Below are positions 44,138 to 51,788 of a DNA stretch of 64,000 bases, piece after piece; the first letter of the stretch is position 1, and every line of letters begins with the position of its first letter. A program made the position numbers and the translations under genes. Source of the DNA: Candidatus Competibacteraceae bacterium (lineage in GTDB: Bacteria; Pseudomonadota; Gammaproteobacteria; Competibacterales; Competibacteraceae). The notes under the pieces are model-generated. The model did no database searches and had not been told where the DNA came from. It saw nothing but the letters and a program-made list of their open reading frames with translations. The stretch covers positions 41,783-105,782 of the forward strand of contig RXIW01000004.1 in NCBI GenBank assembly GCA_003989065.1, written 5' to 3'.

Positions 44138-46261
44138 TTAGAATTGTGGCGGCTGATCAGTATTATGAATATAGTCCTCAACTGCTTGCTTCGCCTCTGG
44201 CGAAACGGTACCACTCCGAATCTGTTGCCACGATATATAATTGGCATCGAGAATTTCAGTGTCAATAAAGTACAAATTGCCTTTTTCGGAGAGAGCGCCG
44301 AGATGCTGAATGAATCCGAGGGCGTAACGAGCTGTAGTGCTTGATCCAACTACATGCTTTACGATAAGGTCCTTATACCGGCCATATTCCTTCCTCCGAT
44401 CCTTTCTAAACCAGCCAAGAATTCTGGAAATGACATGCAGTGTGCTGTCTACATTTATTGCGCCTATTGCGCCATTGTTGGAAAGTGATTCGGATAAATA
44501 GGGATTCCAAGGGTAATTTTTTGAGTTGGGTGCGATTACAGAAAACAGATTAGGATTTTGCGTCTCAACTCTGAGTGTAGACGGCGATTTGATTGGATTT
44601 TCTGACTCTAGACGGGTATATCCAAAACCCCTTCCTCGAACGCGTACTCGATCTGTTTCGAATCTGATAAGCGGCGCAACAACTTCACAATCGAATAGCT
44701 CGAATGGTTGCTCTTTCAGTCCGAGAACCACCTCTGAAGTTGTAATAACTTGCGCATTACTAAGCCGTCTTGTGAAGTGTATTGACGTAGGAGTAGTAGC
44801 CCGAAATTGAAGGCTTTTTGCTAGAGGGTTTGTCTCGTCACTGGCGATCTCAATGGATAGTGTCTGTGGATCATCTTCAGAGATAAAGAGCAGTAAACTA
44901 CTTTGTGAATTTGTGGTTCCGGCGTTCGCCGACTCATAGAGTAACTCAACGTCCTCTGCGTTTGTGCAGTCTGCGGATATGTAGTGGTATAGGCTTGCAA
45001 GAATTGGAGTGTATAAGGACCGATACGTATCGATCCAAAGTTGCGCTGAAAATCGCGTCTGTTCACTTGTGAGTCCTCTTGCAAGGATGTAGTCACGAAA
45101 GGCAGGTCCGGCAAAGTTAATTCCATCGAGAAATGGATGTTGTGGTAGGAAACTGCGAATCATTTCGTCAAGCCCGGAAGCGATATTCGGCTTCAAATCA
45201 GGCTCTAAAGCATAAGCCTCTGAATCATCATTATTAAGAAGGCCAAGCAGACGTATCCGCTGATCTTCTGGTGAATAGATTTTTTCAAGATTAAAGTTTG
45301 TTTCGGAAGCAAACCGCTGGATAGCAGCAGTACGGAATTTTTCAGCCTCTCGGTTTTGGATTTCATCTAGGATTTTGCTAACGATTGTGGAATATCCAGT
45401 CTGCGAATATTCAAAAGATACGGTATATGGATTGTCGGACTCAGCCAACAGCCTTGCTATAGTCTGAAGCACTGGAGCATACCCAAAAAAACGCTCGTGC
45501 TCTGGAGAGTTCCATCCATTTGAGTCTCTTATGTCACTATCGCCGACGGTGGGAATTGCAAAAGCCTCGTCCGTTTTTTGTTTGAGGACTTTTTCATTAC
45601 GACTAAGATATTGTGGCCCTTTTTTATGGGATATCTGAGAAAGAACGAAGCTCTTAGCCCCATCACGAGAGAAGAAGCCAATATTAGCCCTTCCAACTTC
45701 GCTTGCATCTGAAACTAGATCGTAAAGAGTAAGCTCCAACGAATCCGCTGTTTCTCGCCGAGCCAAGAAAATTATTGATGCGGGACGCGCATTACGCGTA
45801 TACTTAACGATTTCATTAATAAATTCTTGTACTCCAGCCCAGCCGCTGTGAAGTTCTGCTTCGTCAAACGCATCAAAAACTAATAGCGTTTCTCCAACAT
45901 TAATTGAAGAAAGGAAAGCTACCAAATTTTCCGGGCCGACTGCTTGCATACTGCTCCCGATGAATGTATTGGAACCAAGTCGGAGCCTCGCCAAGTCCCA
46001 AAGCATTGCGTTCTTTGTCTGCGCCAGATGAAGTCCGAATGCGCTCTTGCCAACAGCTCCGGACGCAGCAATTATTAGATATCGACTCTTGCAAATGAGA
46101 GCTTCATCTTCAAATTGGAAAGTAGGCTGGATGTAATCGAAATCAACGGAAGTGACAATGAAGTTAGTTTGACTGAACGACCATTTGCGTCCAGTAGGAA
46201 TCAAGTTATCCATAGAGAAGTACAAAGCCTCCTGTGGGGTTTCTACACTTTTAATGGGCAT
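44138..46261 (-). CDS. Orphan NACHT/STAND-like P-loop NTPase
   Basis: A 707-residue protein from ATG 46261 (MPIKSVETPQEAL). Residues 1-60 are an N-terminal helper region without a recognised effector. The P-loop is IIAASGAVGKSAFGL (Lys72), Walker B is TLLVFDAFDEAEL (Asp130, Asp-Glu 133-134), in NACHT style, and IIFLARRETADSL looks like the sensor-1 arginine strand. A helical part follows with FGYAPVLQTIARLLAES, then a beta-rich section and a helical C-terminus, possibly a target-sensing half. A longer ORF to 46363 runs through the resolvase fragment in another frame and is rejected. The gene is AT-rich, has no operon partner on its strand and lies between an IS remnant and recombinase remnants. 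Role unknown; anti-phage defence is a reasonable guess. Confidence 0.72.
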   Translation of the reverse strand: MPIKSVETPQEALYFSMDNLIPTGRKWSFSQTNFIVTSVDFDYIQPTFQFEDEALICKSRYLIIAASGAVGKSAFGLHLAQTKNAMLWDLARLRLGSNTFIGSSMQAVGPENLVAFLSSINVGETLLVFDAFDEAELHSGWAGVQEFINEIVKYTRNARPASIIFLARRETADSLELTLYDLVSDASEVGRANIGFFSRDGAKSFVLSQISHKKGPQYLSRNEKVLKQKTDEAFAIPTVGDSDIRDSNGWNSPEHERFFGYAPVLQTIARLLAESDNPYTVSFEYSQTGYSTIVSKILDEIQNREAEKFRTAAIQRFASETNFNLEKIYSPEDQRIRLLGLLNNDDSEAYALEPDLKPNIASGLDEMIRSFLPQHPFLDGINFAGPAFRDYILARGLTSEQTRFSAQLWIDTYRSLYTPILASLYHYISADCTNAEDVELLYESANAGTTNSQSSLLLFISEDDPQTLSIEIASDETNPLAKSLQFRATTPTSIHFTRRLSNAQVITTSEVVLGLKEQPFELFDCEVVAPLIRFETDRVRVRGRGFGYTRLESENPIKSPSTLRVETQNPNLFSVIAPNSKNYPWNPYLSESLSNNGAIGAINVDSTLHVISRILGWFRKDRRKEYGRYKDLIVKHVVGSSTTARYALGFIQHLGALSEKGNLYFIDTEILDANYISWQQIRSGTVSPEAKQAVEDYIHNTDQPPQF

Positions 46262-46376
46262 GTGCCCCCGTGTCTTTCTCAATAAAGACATGCTTGCATC
46301 TGACCTCCTTCGAGGCGGCAAGCTGTAAATCGAGATTCTGGTCTTCGGTCGAGACCCGCGCATAGCCGATTTTCAT
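46251..46376 (-). pseudogene. N-terminal fragment of a serine recombinase (resolvase/invertase)
   Basis: A 41-codon ORF whose product begins MKIGYARVSTEDQNLDLQL and ends after FIEKDTGAHAH. It is the N-terminal start of Tn3-resolvase/Pin-type recombinases, including the catalytic Ser in ARVST. The rest of the catalytic domain and the DNA-binding domain are gone. The last 11 bases overlap the start of the NTPase gene in another frame, so the NTPase locus was joined inside this recombinase gene. Confidence 0.78.
46308..46331 (-). repeat. Direct repeat, copy A (inside resolvase fragment)
   Basis: A 24-base stretch matching copy B at 46726-46749 at 22 of 24 positions, same orientation. It codes DLQLAASK in the resolvase fragment. 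Confidence 0.85.
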
Positions 46377-46441
46377 GGCCCTTTTTGTCCCTAATTTATA
46401 GCACAACTAAGCCGTTGACTGAGCAGGGGAACGAGGGTGTG

Positions 46442-46657
46442 TCAAAACTCTTGATTTTCGTCATAAACCTGTGCCGTGTGCGTGGCTAGCGGCGGTACAA
46501 GCCACACCTCATCCCGCAGTGCTTCATCTTGAGTAGCTGCCAGTAACCGCCGTTGCCGTTCCAGTTCAGCCAGCGCCTCGGTCTCGCTGGTGTACTCGCC
46601 CACGCAGTAGGACTCGCGGGCAAATGTGTCGTAACCCATCACCCGCCAGCGATTCAT
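46442..46657 (-). CDS. Small protein of unknown function
   Basis: A 71-residue protein starting at ATG 46657 (MNRWRVMGYDTFARE), whose ATG overlaps the Excalibur-fragment stop as ATGA, so it was once coupled to it. The sequence has an N-terminal beta pattern with YDTFARESYCVGEYTSETEAL followed by a Glu/Arg-rich helix ELERQRRLLAATQDEAL. I do not recognise a family. GC content is chromosome-like, in contrast to the NTPase gene next to it. Confidence 0.6.
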   Translation of the reverse strand: MNRWRVMGYDTFARESYCVGEYTSETEALAELERQRRLLAATQDEALRDEVWLVPPLATHTAQVYDENQEF

Positions 46658-46794
46658 CGGCACAGCTTCTCACATGGCACGCCATCATGATCGCCATCAA
46701 GGGAGCGAACACCGCAGGTATTCTTCTTCAAGGCGGCAAGCTGTAAGTCCAGGGGGTTCGGGTAAAACCGGGAACCATCCTGCCATGGATGGGT
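46654..46794 (-). pseudogene. Excalibur calcium-binding domain fragment
   Basis: 46 codons in frame directly after the AEC permease stop. The end, TCGVRSLDGDHDGVPCEKLCR, read as two pieces, is an Excalibur domain: Asp-x-Asp-x-Asp-Gly-x2-Cys-Glu with paired Cys. The preceding LDLQLAALKK equals a resolvase segment, so this ORF is a chimera of recombinase and Excalibur pieces. No start codon of its own is obvious apart from a TTG. It may be expressed only by read-through of the permease stop. Confidence 0.65.
46726..46749 (-). repeat. Direct repeat, copy B (inside Excalibur fragment)
   Basis: Partner of copy A at 46308-46331, 418 bases away; codes DLQLAALK, closer to the canonical resolvase sequence. 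The pair flanks the small gene at 46442-46657 and is best read as a recombination scar. Confidence 0.85.
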
Positions 46795-46800
46795 TTACCC
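46760..46800 (-). terminator. Imperfect hairpin over the permease stop codon
   Basis: Outer arms GGGTAAA (46760-46766) and TTTACCC (46794-46800) and inner arms CCATCC (46775-46780) and GGATGG (46787-46792) can pair, with an asymmetric internal loop. The structure includes the TAA of the AEC permease gene (46795-46797). No U-run was seen. Confidence 0.4.
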
Positions 46801-47673
46801 CGGCAACACGAAAACCAGGACCGCCGGAATCGCGATCAGGCTGCCGAGGTTACCGACCAAGACCAGGGCGGCGACCTTTTCCGGTTCCTGGTCGTAGCGT
46901 TCGGCCACCAGATAATTCATCACCGCCGGCGGTAGCGCGCCATAGAGCAGCAACAGGCCGGCCTGCATCGGCGAGAGCGTGAGCCAGGGCCGCACCAGCA
47001 GCGCCATGGCCACACCGGTCAGCGGGCACAGCAGCGCTCCCCACAAGCCGATCCGCCAGTCGCCGAATCCGACCTCGTGGAATCGCGCGCCCAAGGCGAA
47101 CAACATCAAGGGAATCGACGCTTCGCCCAGAAGATGCAGGGCGTTCGACGCCGGCGTCGGCAACGGCCAACCGCCCAGATTGCAGACCAGTCCCCCGAGC
47201 AGCGCCAGCACGATCGGCATTTTCAGCCACTGCCAGGGCGGGGTCCGATGATCGAGAATGTACAGCCCGACGGTGAAGTGCAGCAGCAGTTCGACCACGA
47301 ACAGCAGCACGGCGGCCTGCAACGCCGCGTCGCCGAAGGCGAACAGCGCCAGCGGGATGCCCAGATTGCCGGAATTGTTGAACATCATCGGCGGCAGGAA
47401 GGTCTTGCGCTGCACCTTCAGCCACGGCGCGATCGGCAGCAGCAACAGGCCGGAGCCAAGAATCACCGCGAATCCGCCCAAGGTCAGATCGCGGAATTCA
47501 CCGGCGCTGAACGGCTTGTCGGTCAGCGCCCAGAACACCAGCGCCGGCGACAGCACCGCCATGTTAAGCTCATTGGTGACGGTCAGATCGGGCTGTTTCC
47601 AACGGGCGTACAGCCAGCCAACCAAGGCGACCGCGAAGACCGGGAAAATGACTCCGGCGACCCGCGCCAGCAC
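46795..47673 (-). CDS. AEC (auxin efflux carrier) family transporter
   Basis: A 292-residue inner-membrane protein with about ten helices in two halves, beginning with IFPVFAVALVGWLYARW and ending with LVGNLGSLIAIPAVLVFVLPG. The family marks NNSGNLGIPLALFAFGDAAL and GALPPAVMNYLVAERYDQ are present. AEC proteins move small organic acids such as malate or malonate, or auxin-like compounds; the substrate here is unknown. It starts at GTG 47673, three bases after the hydrolase stop, so it is in one operon with the hydrolase upstream. Confidence 0.9.
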   Translation of the reverse strand: MLARVAGVIFPVFAVALVGWLYARWKQPDLTVTNELNMAVLSPALVFWALTDKPFSAGEFRDLTLGGFAVILGSGLLLLPIAPWLKVQRKTFLPPMMFNNSGNLGIPLALFAFGDAALQAAVLLFVVELLLHFTVGLYILDHRTPPWQWLKMPIVLALLGGLVCNLGGWPLPTPASNALHLLGEASIPLMLFALGARFHEVGFGDWRIGLWGALLCPLTGVAMALLVRPWLTLSPMQAGLLLLYGALPPAVMNYLVAERYDQEPEKVAALVLVGNLGSLIAIPAVLVFVLPG

Positions 47674-47676
47674 CTC

Positions 47677-48528
47677 TCAATCCGCCAGCAGCCAGTCGCG
47701 CACGATGGCGATCTGATCATCGGACATCAGGGCCGGAGCGTGGCCCATGCCAGGCAGTTCGATCAACTGGGCCTTGGGACCGCGTTCGGTCATGGCGACG
47801 GCGTCGGCATGGTCCAGCACGTCGGAATACGCCCCGCGCAACACCAGCGTCGGACAGCTTATGCGATCCCACAGCGGCCACAGATCGATGTCCTTCAGAT
47901 CCAGATTCTTGAAGTTCTCGGCGATGCCGGGGTCGTAGTCCATGGCGTAGCGCCCATCCTCCAGTTGCCGGGCGCTGTGGCGGGTCATGTGCCGCCATTG
48001 TTCGTCGCTCAGCTGGCCAAAGGGCGAGCCAACCGCCCGCATCACGTTCTCCATCCGTTCCAGACTGTCGTAAGCGACGACTTGGCCGACGTATTTGGCG
48101 ACGCGGCGCAGACCAGCGGCGGGAATGCGTGGCCCGACATCGTTGATCAGCAGTTTGCCGATCGGGTTGTTGGGATAGCTGGCCAGGAAGATACCGATCA
48201 GACCCCCCATTGAGGTGCCGACCCAATCGATCCGCTCGGCATCGAGCCGCGCCATCAGCATGGCCATGTCGTTGACGTAAAGCGGATAACTGTAGTCGGC
48301 CTTGTCGTTCAGCCAGTCGCTCTGGCCGCGGCCGACGATATCCGGACAGATCACCCGATAGTCCTGTTCCAGCGCCGCCGCCAGAAAATCGAAATCGCGG
48401 CCGGTGCGGGTCAGACCGTGGACGCACACCAGCACTTTGGGATTGGCCGGATCGCCCCATTCGGTGTAGTGGACCCGATGAAAGCCATGCGGACCGAGCG
48501 CGCGGTGATAGCGAGATGTCATCGCCAT
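47677..48528 (-). CDS. Alpha/beta hydrolase
   Basis: A 283-residue alpha/beta hydrolase: CVHGLTRTGRDFDFLAAAL (oxyanion region), VICPDIVGRGQSDW, nucleophile elbow WVGTSMGGLIG, acid in the PTLVLRGAYSDVLDHADA stretch, and the final His in LPGMGHAPALM. The pattern fits a lipase/esterase or C-C hydrolase; the substrate is unknown. Start ATG 48528 (MAMTSRYHR) with a GGGAGC upstream; the extension to 48645 overlaps the divergent hydrolase gene's leader. It is divergent from the hydrolase at 48644. Confidence 0.9.
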   Translation of the reverse strand: MAMTSRYHRALGPHGFHRVHYTEWGDPANPKVLVCVHGLTRTGRDFDFLAAALEQDYRVICPDIVGRGQSDWLNDKADYSYPLYVNDMAMLMARLDAERIDWVGTSMGGLIGIFLASYPNNPIGKLLINDVGPRIPAAGLRRVAKYVGQVVAYDSLERMENVMRAVGSPFGQLSDEQWRHMTRHSARQLEDGRYAMDYDPGIAENFKNLDLKDIDLWPLWDRISCPTLVLRGAYSDVLDHADAVAMTERGPKAQLIELPGMGHAPALMSDDQIAIVRDWLLAD

Positions 48529-48643
48529 GAGTTCATTGCTCCCGTGACGGTAGGGATGAAAGATCGAAATTGCAGCATTATCCAGCAAGCGCGGCGAGGT
48601 GACTATAATGGAGGGTCCGCATGAGCAGGGGAGACCGAGGACC

Positions 48644-49378
48644 ATGCTGTATTACACCGAGACCGGCCAGGGTGAGCCGTTGATTCTGTTGCATAGCGGG
48701 GGTATGAACGGGGCGGAGTGGAAACCGCAGCTCCTCGCGCTCGCTCGCAACTTTCGGGTGATCGTACCCGATCACCTGGGCCATGGCCGCAGCCCGATGG
48801 TGGCCGAGCGGCTGACGGTCAGCGACATGGGCCGTGCCGTGCTGGAGCTGATGGATACTTTGCAGTTGCCGCGTGCCACGTTGGTGGGTTCTTCGCTGGG
48901 CGGCGCGGTGAGCTTGTGGATCACCCTCCATCATCCCGAACGGGTGGCTAGGCTGGTGCTGTACCGGGTCGGCTATCGCAAGGACGAGGACAGCCACGCC
49001 GGAACCCGCAGCATGGCCGATCCGGAATACTGGCGCGGCGTCGGCCTGCAAGGCTGGCTGAGCGATATCCACAAGCCGCAGGGAGGGCCGGACGCCTGGA
49101 AGACGGTCATCGGCCGGGTGGCGGACGCGCTGGCGCCGGCCACCACCGAGCATGCCCACGATCTGGAGATCTTGAAGCAGATCGTCCAACCCACCTTGCT
49201 GATCGTCGGCGATCGCGATCCGGTGGCCCCGCTGTCGCAGATTCTGGAGATGTATGAGGCCATTCCCAACAGCGGGCTTTGGGTCATGCCCTACGCCAGC
49301 CACGTTACCGCCTCCAACACCTGGCGGGCGGAAGCGTTCGCGCTGGAAGTGACGCGCTTTCTGCAGCGGCAAAAATGA
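48644..49378 (+). CDS. Alpha/beta hydrolase
   Basis: A 244-residue alpha/beta hydrolase of the 3-oxoadipate enol-lactonase-like group: LILLHSGGMNGAEWKPQL, VIVPDHLGHGRSPM, nucleophile elbow LVGSSLGGAVSLW, TLLIVGDRDPVAPLSQ (acid) and PYASHVTASN (His). ATG 48644 (MLYYTETGQGEP) is preferred, with GAGG before it, over the GTG at 48599. A TATAAT box at 48604-48609 could be its -10 with transcription starting close to the ATG, but no -35 fits. The TPR protein gene follows 20 bases later. Confidence 0.9.
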   Translation: MLYYTETGQGEPLILLHSGGMNGAEWKPQLLALARNFRVIVPDHLGHGRSPMVAERLTVSDMGRAVLELMDTLQLPRATLVGSSLGGAVSLWITLHHPERVARLVLYRVGYRKDEDSHAGTRSMADPEYWRGVGLQGWLSDIHKPQGGPDAWKTVIGRVADALAPATTEHAHDLEILKQIVQPTLLIVGDRDPVAPLSQILEMYEAIPNSGLWVMPYASHVTASNTWRAEAFALEVTRFLQRQK

Positions 49379-49398
49379 GCAGTCGGGGAGGGCGGGCG

Positions 49399-50013
49399 AT
49401 GAACGGCATAGCCAAGCTGTGGGCCTTGCTGGCGGCGCTGAGTGTGGCCGTGCCGCTGTGGGCGGGTCCCTACGATCAGGCGTTCAGCGTGGTCCAGAAG
49501 ATGGCGGCACAGTCGTCGCAAAACGACGAAGCGGCTGTGAACGCGGCCCGGCAACAACTGGAAAATCTGCCCAAGCCGGCCCATCAGAACGTCAAGGAGG
49601 CCCGCGCCCTGAACCAGCAAGGGCTGGATGCCTTGAAGCGGAACGATTTTGCCGCCGCCGCGACCGCCTTTCAGCAAGCCCAGCAGGCCGATCCCGCCGA
49701 TGTCGAGGTGGCCGGCAATCTCGGTTACGCCCAATTGAAGCTCGGCCAGCTCAAGCGGGCCGAACATCAACTGGCCTACGCTGTCTCGCTGTCGCCGGGG
49801 CGCTCATCGTCCTGGTTCAATCTGGGCCAGGTCTATGGCGCGCAGGGCAACATCGATGCGGCGACCGGCGCGTTCGCCAACGCCTGCCGCTTTTCCCAGA
49901 ATCGCCCCAAGACCGTAGAATTCCTGCGCCAAGCGCTGATGGCTCCGGAGAACGATACGGCCACCCGCACCGCCCTGCAGCGGGCGCTGGACCTGCTTGT
50001 GCCACCGAGCTGA
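49399..50013 (+). CDS. Exported tetratricopeptide-repeat protein
   Basis: A 204-residue protein with signal peptide (LWALLAALSVAVPLWAG) and two or three TPR units: ALNQQGLDALKRNDFAAAATAFQQAQQADP, read in pieces, then VAGNLGYAQLKLGQLKRAEHQL and SSWFNLGQVYGAQGNIDAATGAF. It would be a periplasmic protein-protein interaction factor. GGAGGGCGGG precedes ATG 49399. The partner is unknown. Convergent with the MBL hydrolase, two bases between the stops. Confidence 0.87.
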   Translation: MNGIAKLWALLAALSVAVPLWAGPYDQAFSVVQKMAAQSSQNDEAAVNAARQQLENLPKPAHQNVKEARALNQQGLDALKRNDFAAAATAFQQAQQADPADVEVAGNLGYAQLKLGQLKRAEHQLAYAVSLSPGRSSSWFNLGQVYGAQGNIDAATGAFANACRFSQNRPKTVEFLRQALMAPENDTATRTALQRALDLLVPPS

Positions 50014-50015
50014 GT

Positions 50016-50723
50016 TCAGCCGGTGACGGGATTTGGTTCGGTCGCCGGGTCCAGGAACGACTGGATGAATTCGGCCACCGCCGGCTTGCCCCGAAAGACG
50101 CCGTAATGCCCCTCGCACAGGATGTCGGCGTCCAGCGCCAGCAGTTTGGCCAGCGAGGCCCGGTAATCCGACCAGTTCGAATGCAGGCGGACATCCAGCG
50201 GCCCGTGCACATCCTGGCCGAACAGCACGGTTTGTCCTTCGGATTCGGTGATGTAGGCCACCGAGCCGGGCGAATGGCCGGGGATGTGCAGCGCGGTGAT
50301 GATCCGGCCGCCCAGCAGCACCGTTTCCTGCGCCCCGCGCAGCCGGCGATCCACGACGCAGGGTCGCAGCTTGATGCCGTATTGACTGGCTGCGGTGGCT
50401 TCCTGATCGGCCTGCTCCAGGAAATCGGCGTCCAGTTCGTGGGCGATCACCGGACAGCCCAGCCGATCACGTAGCTCGTGAGCGCCGCCGGTATGATCGA
50501 AGTGGCAATGGGTCAGCAGCAGGCATTCGATGCTTTCCAGCCGCACCCCGACGCGGGCGATGTGGTGGAGCAGGGATTTTTGTCCCCGGCCGCCGCCGGT
50601 GTCGATCAGGGCCGCGTGGCCGGCGAAATCGATCAGGTAGATGGCGGCATCCTCGGGCGAGGTCAGGCCGTAACCGCCGACTTGATGGATTTCACGGGTG
50701 ATGGCAATCGGTGGTAATGCCAT
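50016..50723 (-). CDS. Metallo-beta-lactamase-fold hydrolase
   Basis: A 235-residue MBL-fold protein with the metal motif LLTHCHFDHTGGAHEL (His-x-His-x-Asp-His), a further His in HIPGHSPGSVAY, Asp in VLFGQDVHG and a final His in ILCEGHYGVF. This is the glyoxalase II / YcbL-like zinc-hydrolase layout. The substrate is unknown. It follows nusB's strand but is separated by 44 bases upstream; thiL, often found after nusB in this group, is absent here. Confidence 0.88.
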   Translation of the reverse strand: MALPPIAITREIHQVGGYGLTSPEDAAIYLIDFAGHAALIDTGGGRGQKSLLHHIARVGVRLESIECLLLTHCHFDHTGGAHELRDRLGCPVIAHELDADFLEQADQEATAASQYGIKLRPCVVDRRLRGAQETVLLGGRIITALHIPGHSPGSVAYITESEGQTVLFGQDVHGPLDVRLHSNWSDYRASLAKLLALDADILCEGHYGVFRGKPAVAEFIQSFLDPATEPNPVTG

Positions 50724-50767
50724 AGTGTCCTCCCGACCATGGCAGAGTGGAGTAGCGATCGGCGCGC

Positions 50768-51220
50768 TCAGCAGCGCTCGACGAATTCGTCAGGCCGCAT
50801 GGAGCGCGCCACCTTGTCGAGCACGCCGTTGACGAAACGGTGCCCCTGTTCGGCGCCGAACATCTTGGCCAGCTCCACCGCCTCGTTGATGACGATGCGG
50901 TAGGCCAGCTCCGGGTGTTGCATCAACTCGTAACCCCCGATGCGCAGAATGGCACGCTCGACCGGATCGACCTGTTCGATGGGTCGATCCAGGAATGGCG
51001 TCAGTACGGTGTCGATATCGGCCACCTGCGCCGGGATATGCCGGACCAGTTCGCGGAAATAATCGAGATCGGCTTTGCCTAGATCCTGATCGGCCAGGAA
51101 GCGGGTCTCGATCGAGGTCAGTTCCTCACCGGTCAATTGCCACTGATACAGCGCTTGGGTGGCGCAGCGCCGCGCCCAGCTGCGGGGTCCGGCTTTCCTG
51201 TGATGAACGGGGTTGTTCAC
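50768..51220 (-). CDS. nusB: Transcription antitermination protein NusB
   Basis: A 150-residue all-helical RNA-binding protein: RRCATQALYQWQLTGEEL at the start and the signature AILRIGGYELMQHPELAYRIVINEAVELAKMFG, in parts, at the end. With NusE/S10 it binds boxA in rRNA leaders. It starts at GTG 51220, three bases after the ribH stop, the usual ribH-nusB order. No other start fits. Confidence 0.95.
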   Translation of the reverse strand: MNNPVHHRKAGPRSWARRCATQALYQWQLTGEELTSIETRFLADQDLGKADLDYFRELVRHIPAQVADIDTVLTPFLDRPIEQVDPVERAILRIGGYELMQHPELAYRIVINEAVELAKMFGAEQGHRFVNGVLDKVARSMRPDEFVERC

Positions 51221-51223
51221 GGT

Positions 51224-51703
51224 TCAGGCTTCCAGCCGTCGCAGCAGGCTGACCATTTCCAGCACCGACATGGCCGCTTCGGCTCCCTTGTTACCGGCCT
51301 TGGTGCCGGCCCGCTCCACGGCCTGTTCGATGTTGTCGACCGTGAGCACGCCGAAGCCGACCGGAACGTCGTATTCCAGCGCCACGCTGGCCAGTCCCTT
51401 GACGCATTCGTTGGCGACGTACTCGAAGTGAGGCGTGCCGCCGCGGATCACCGCGCCCAGGGCCACGATGCCATCATAGCGCTCGCTGGCGGCCAGCCGC
51501 TGGGCGGCCAGCGGCAATTCGAAGGAGCCCGGCGTCCAGACAAGGTCGATGTGGGTTTCCGACACACCGTGGCGGCAGAGCGCATCGGCCGCGCCCTGAA
51601 TCAGGTTCTGGACGATGAAGCTGTTGAAGCGCGCTGCGACCAGCGCGAAACGAGCATCCTGCGGCGGTGTGAAATCGCCTTCGATGATATTGAGTTGGTG
51701 CAT
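51224..51703 (-). CDS. ribH: 6,7-dimethyl-8-ribityllumazine synthase
   Basis: A 159-residue enzyme that joins 3,4-dihydroxy-2-butanone 4-phosphate with the ribitylamino pyrimidine in riboflavin synthesis. Motifs: [58 protein letters not shown] and [20 protein letters not shown]. It assembles as a capsid or decamer. It follows ribBX after 85 bases and precedes nusB. Confidence 0.96.
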   Translation of the reverse strand: MHQLNIIEGDFTPPQDARFALVAARFNSFIVQNLIQGAADALCRHGVSETHIDLVWTPGSFELPLAAQRLAASERYDGIVALGAVIRGGTPHFEYVANECVKGLASVALEYDVPVGFGVLTVDNIEQAVERAGTKAGNKGAEAAMSVLEMVSLLRRLEA

Positions 51704-51788
51704 GAGCGGGATTCCAGGTAGTGGGAAGTCGGTGGGTTGGGACTCTGGCCGGTTTGCCGTCGGAGCGAGGTAGCGGTTCGGAGCGGCT

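Noticed and set aside
46262..46363. N-terminal extension of the NTPase to ATG 46363
   Set aside because: These codons are the resolvase fragment read in another frame (Arg/Pro-rich and unlike NTPase relatives); ATG 46261 is a simpler start.
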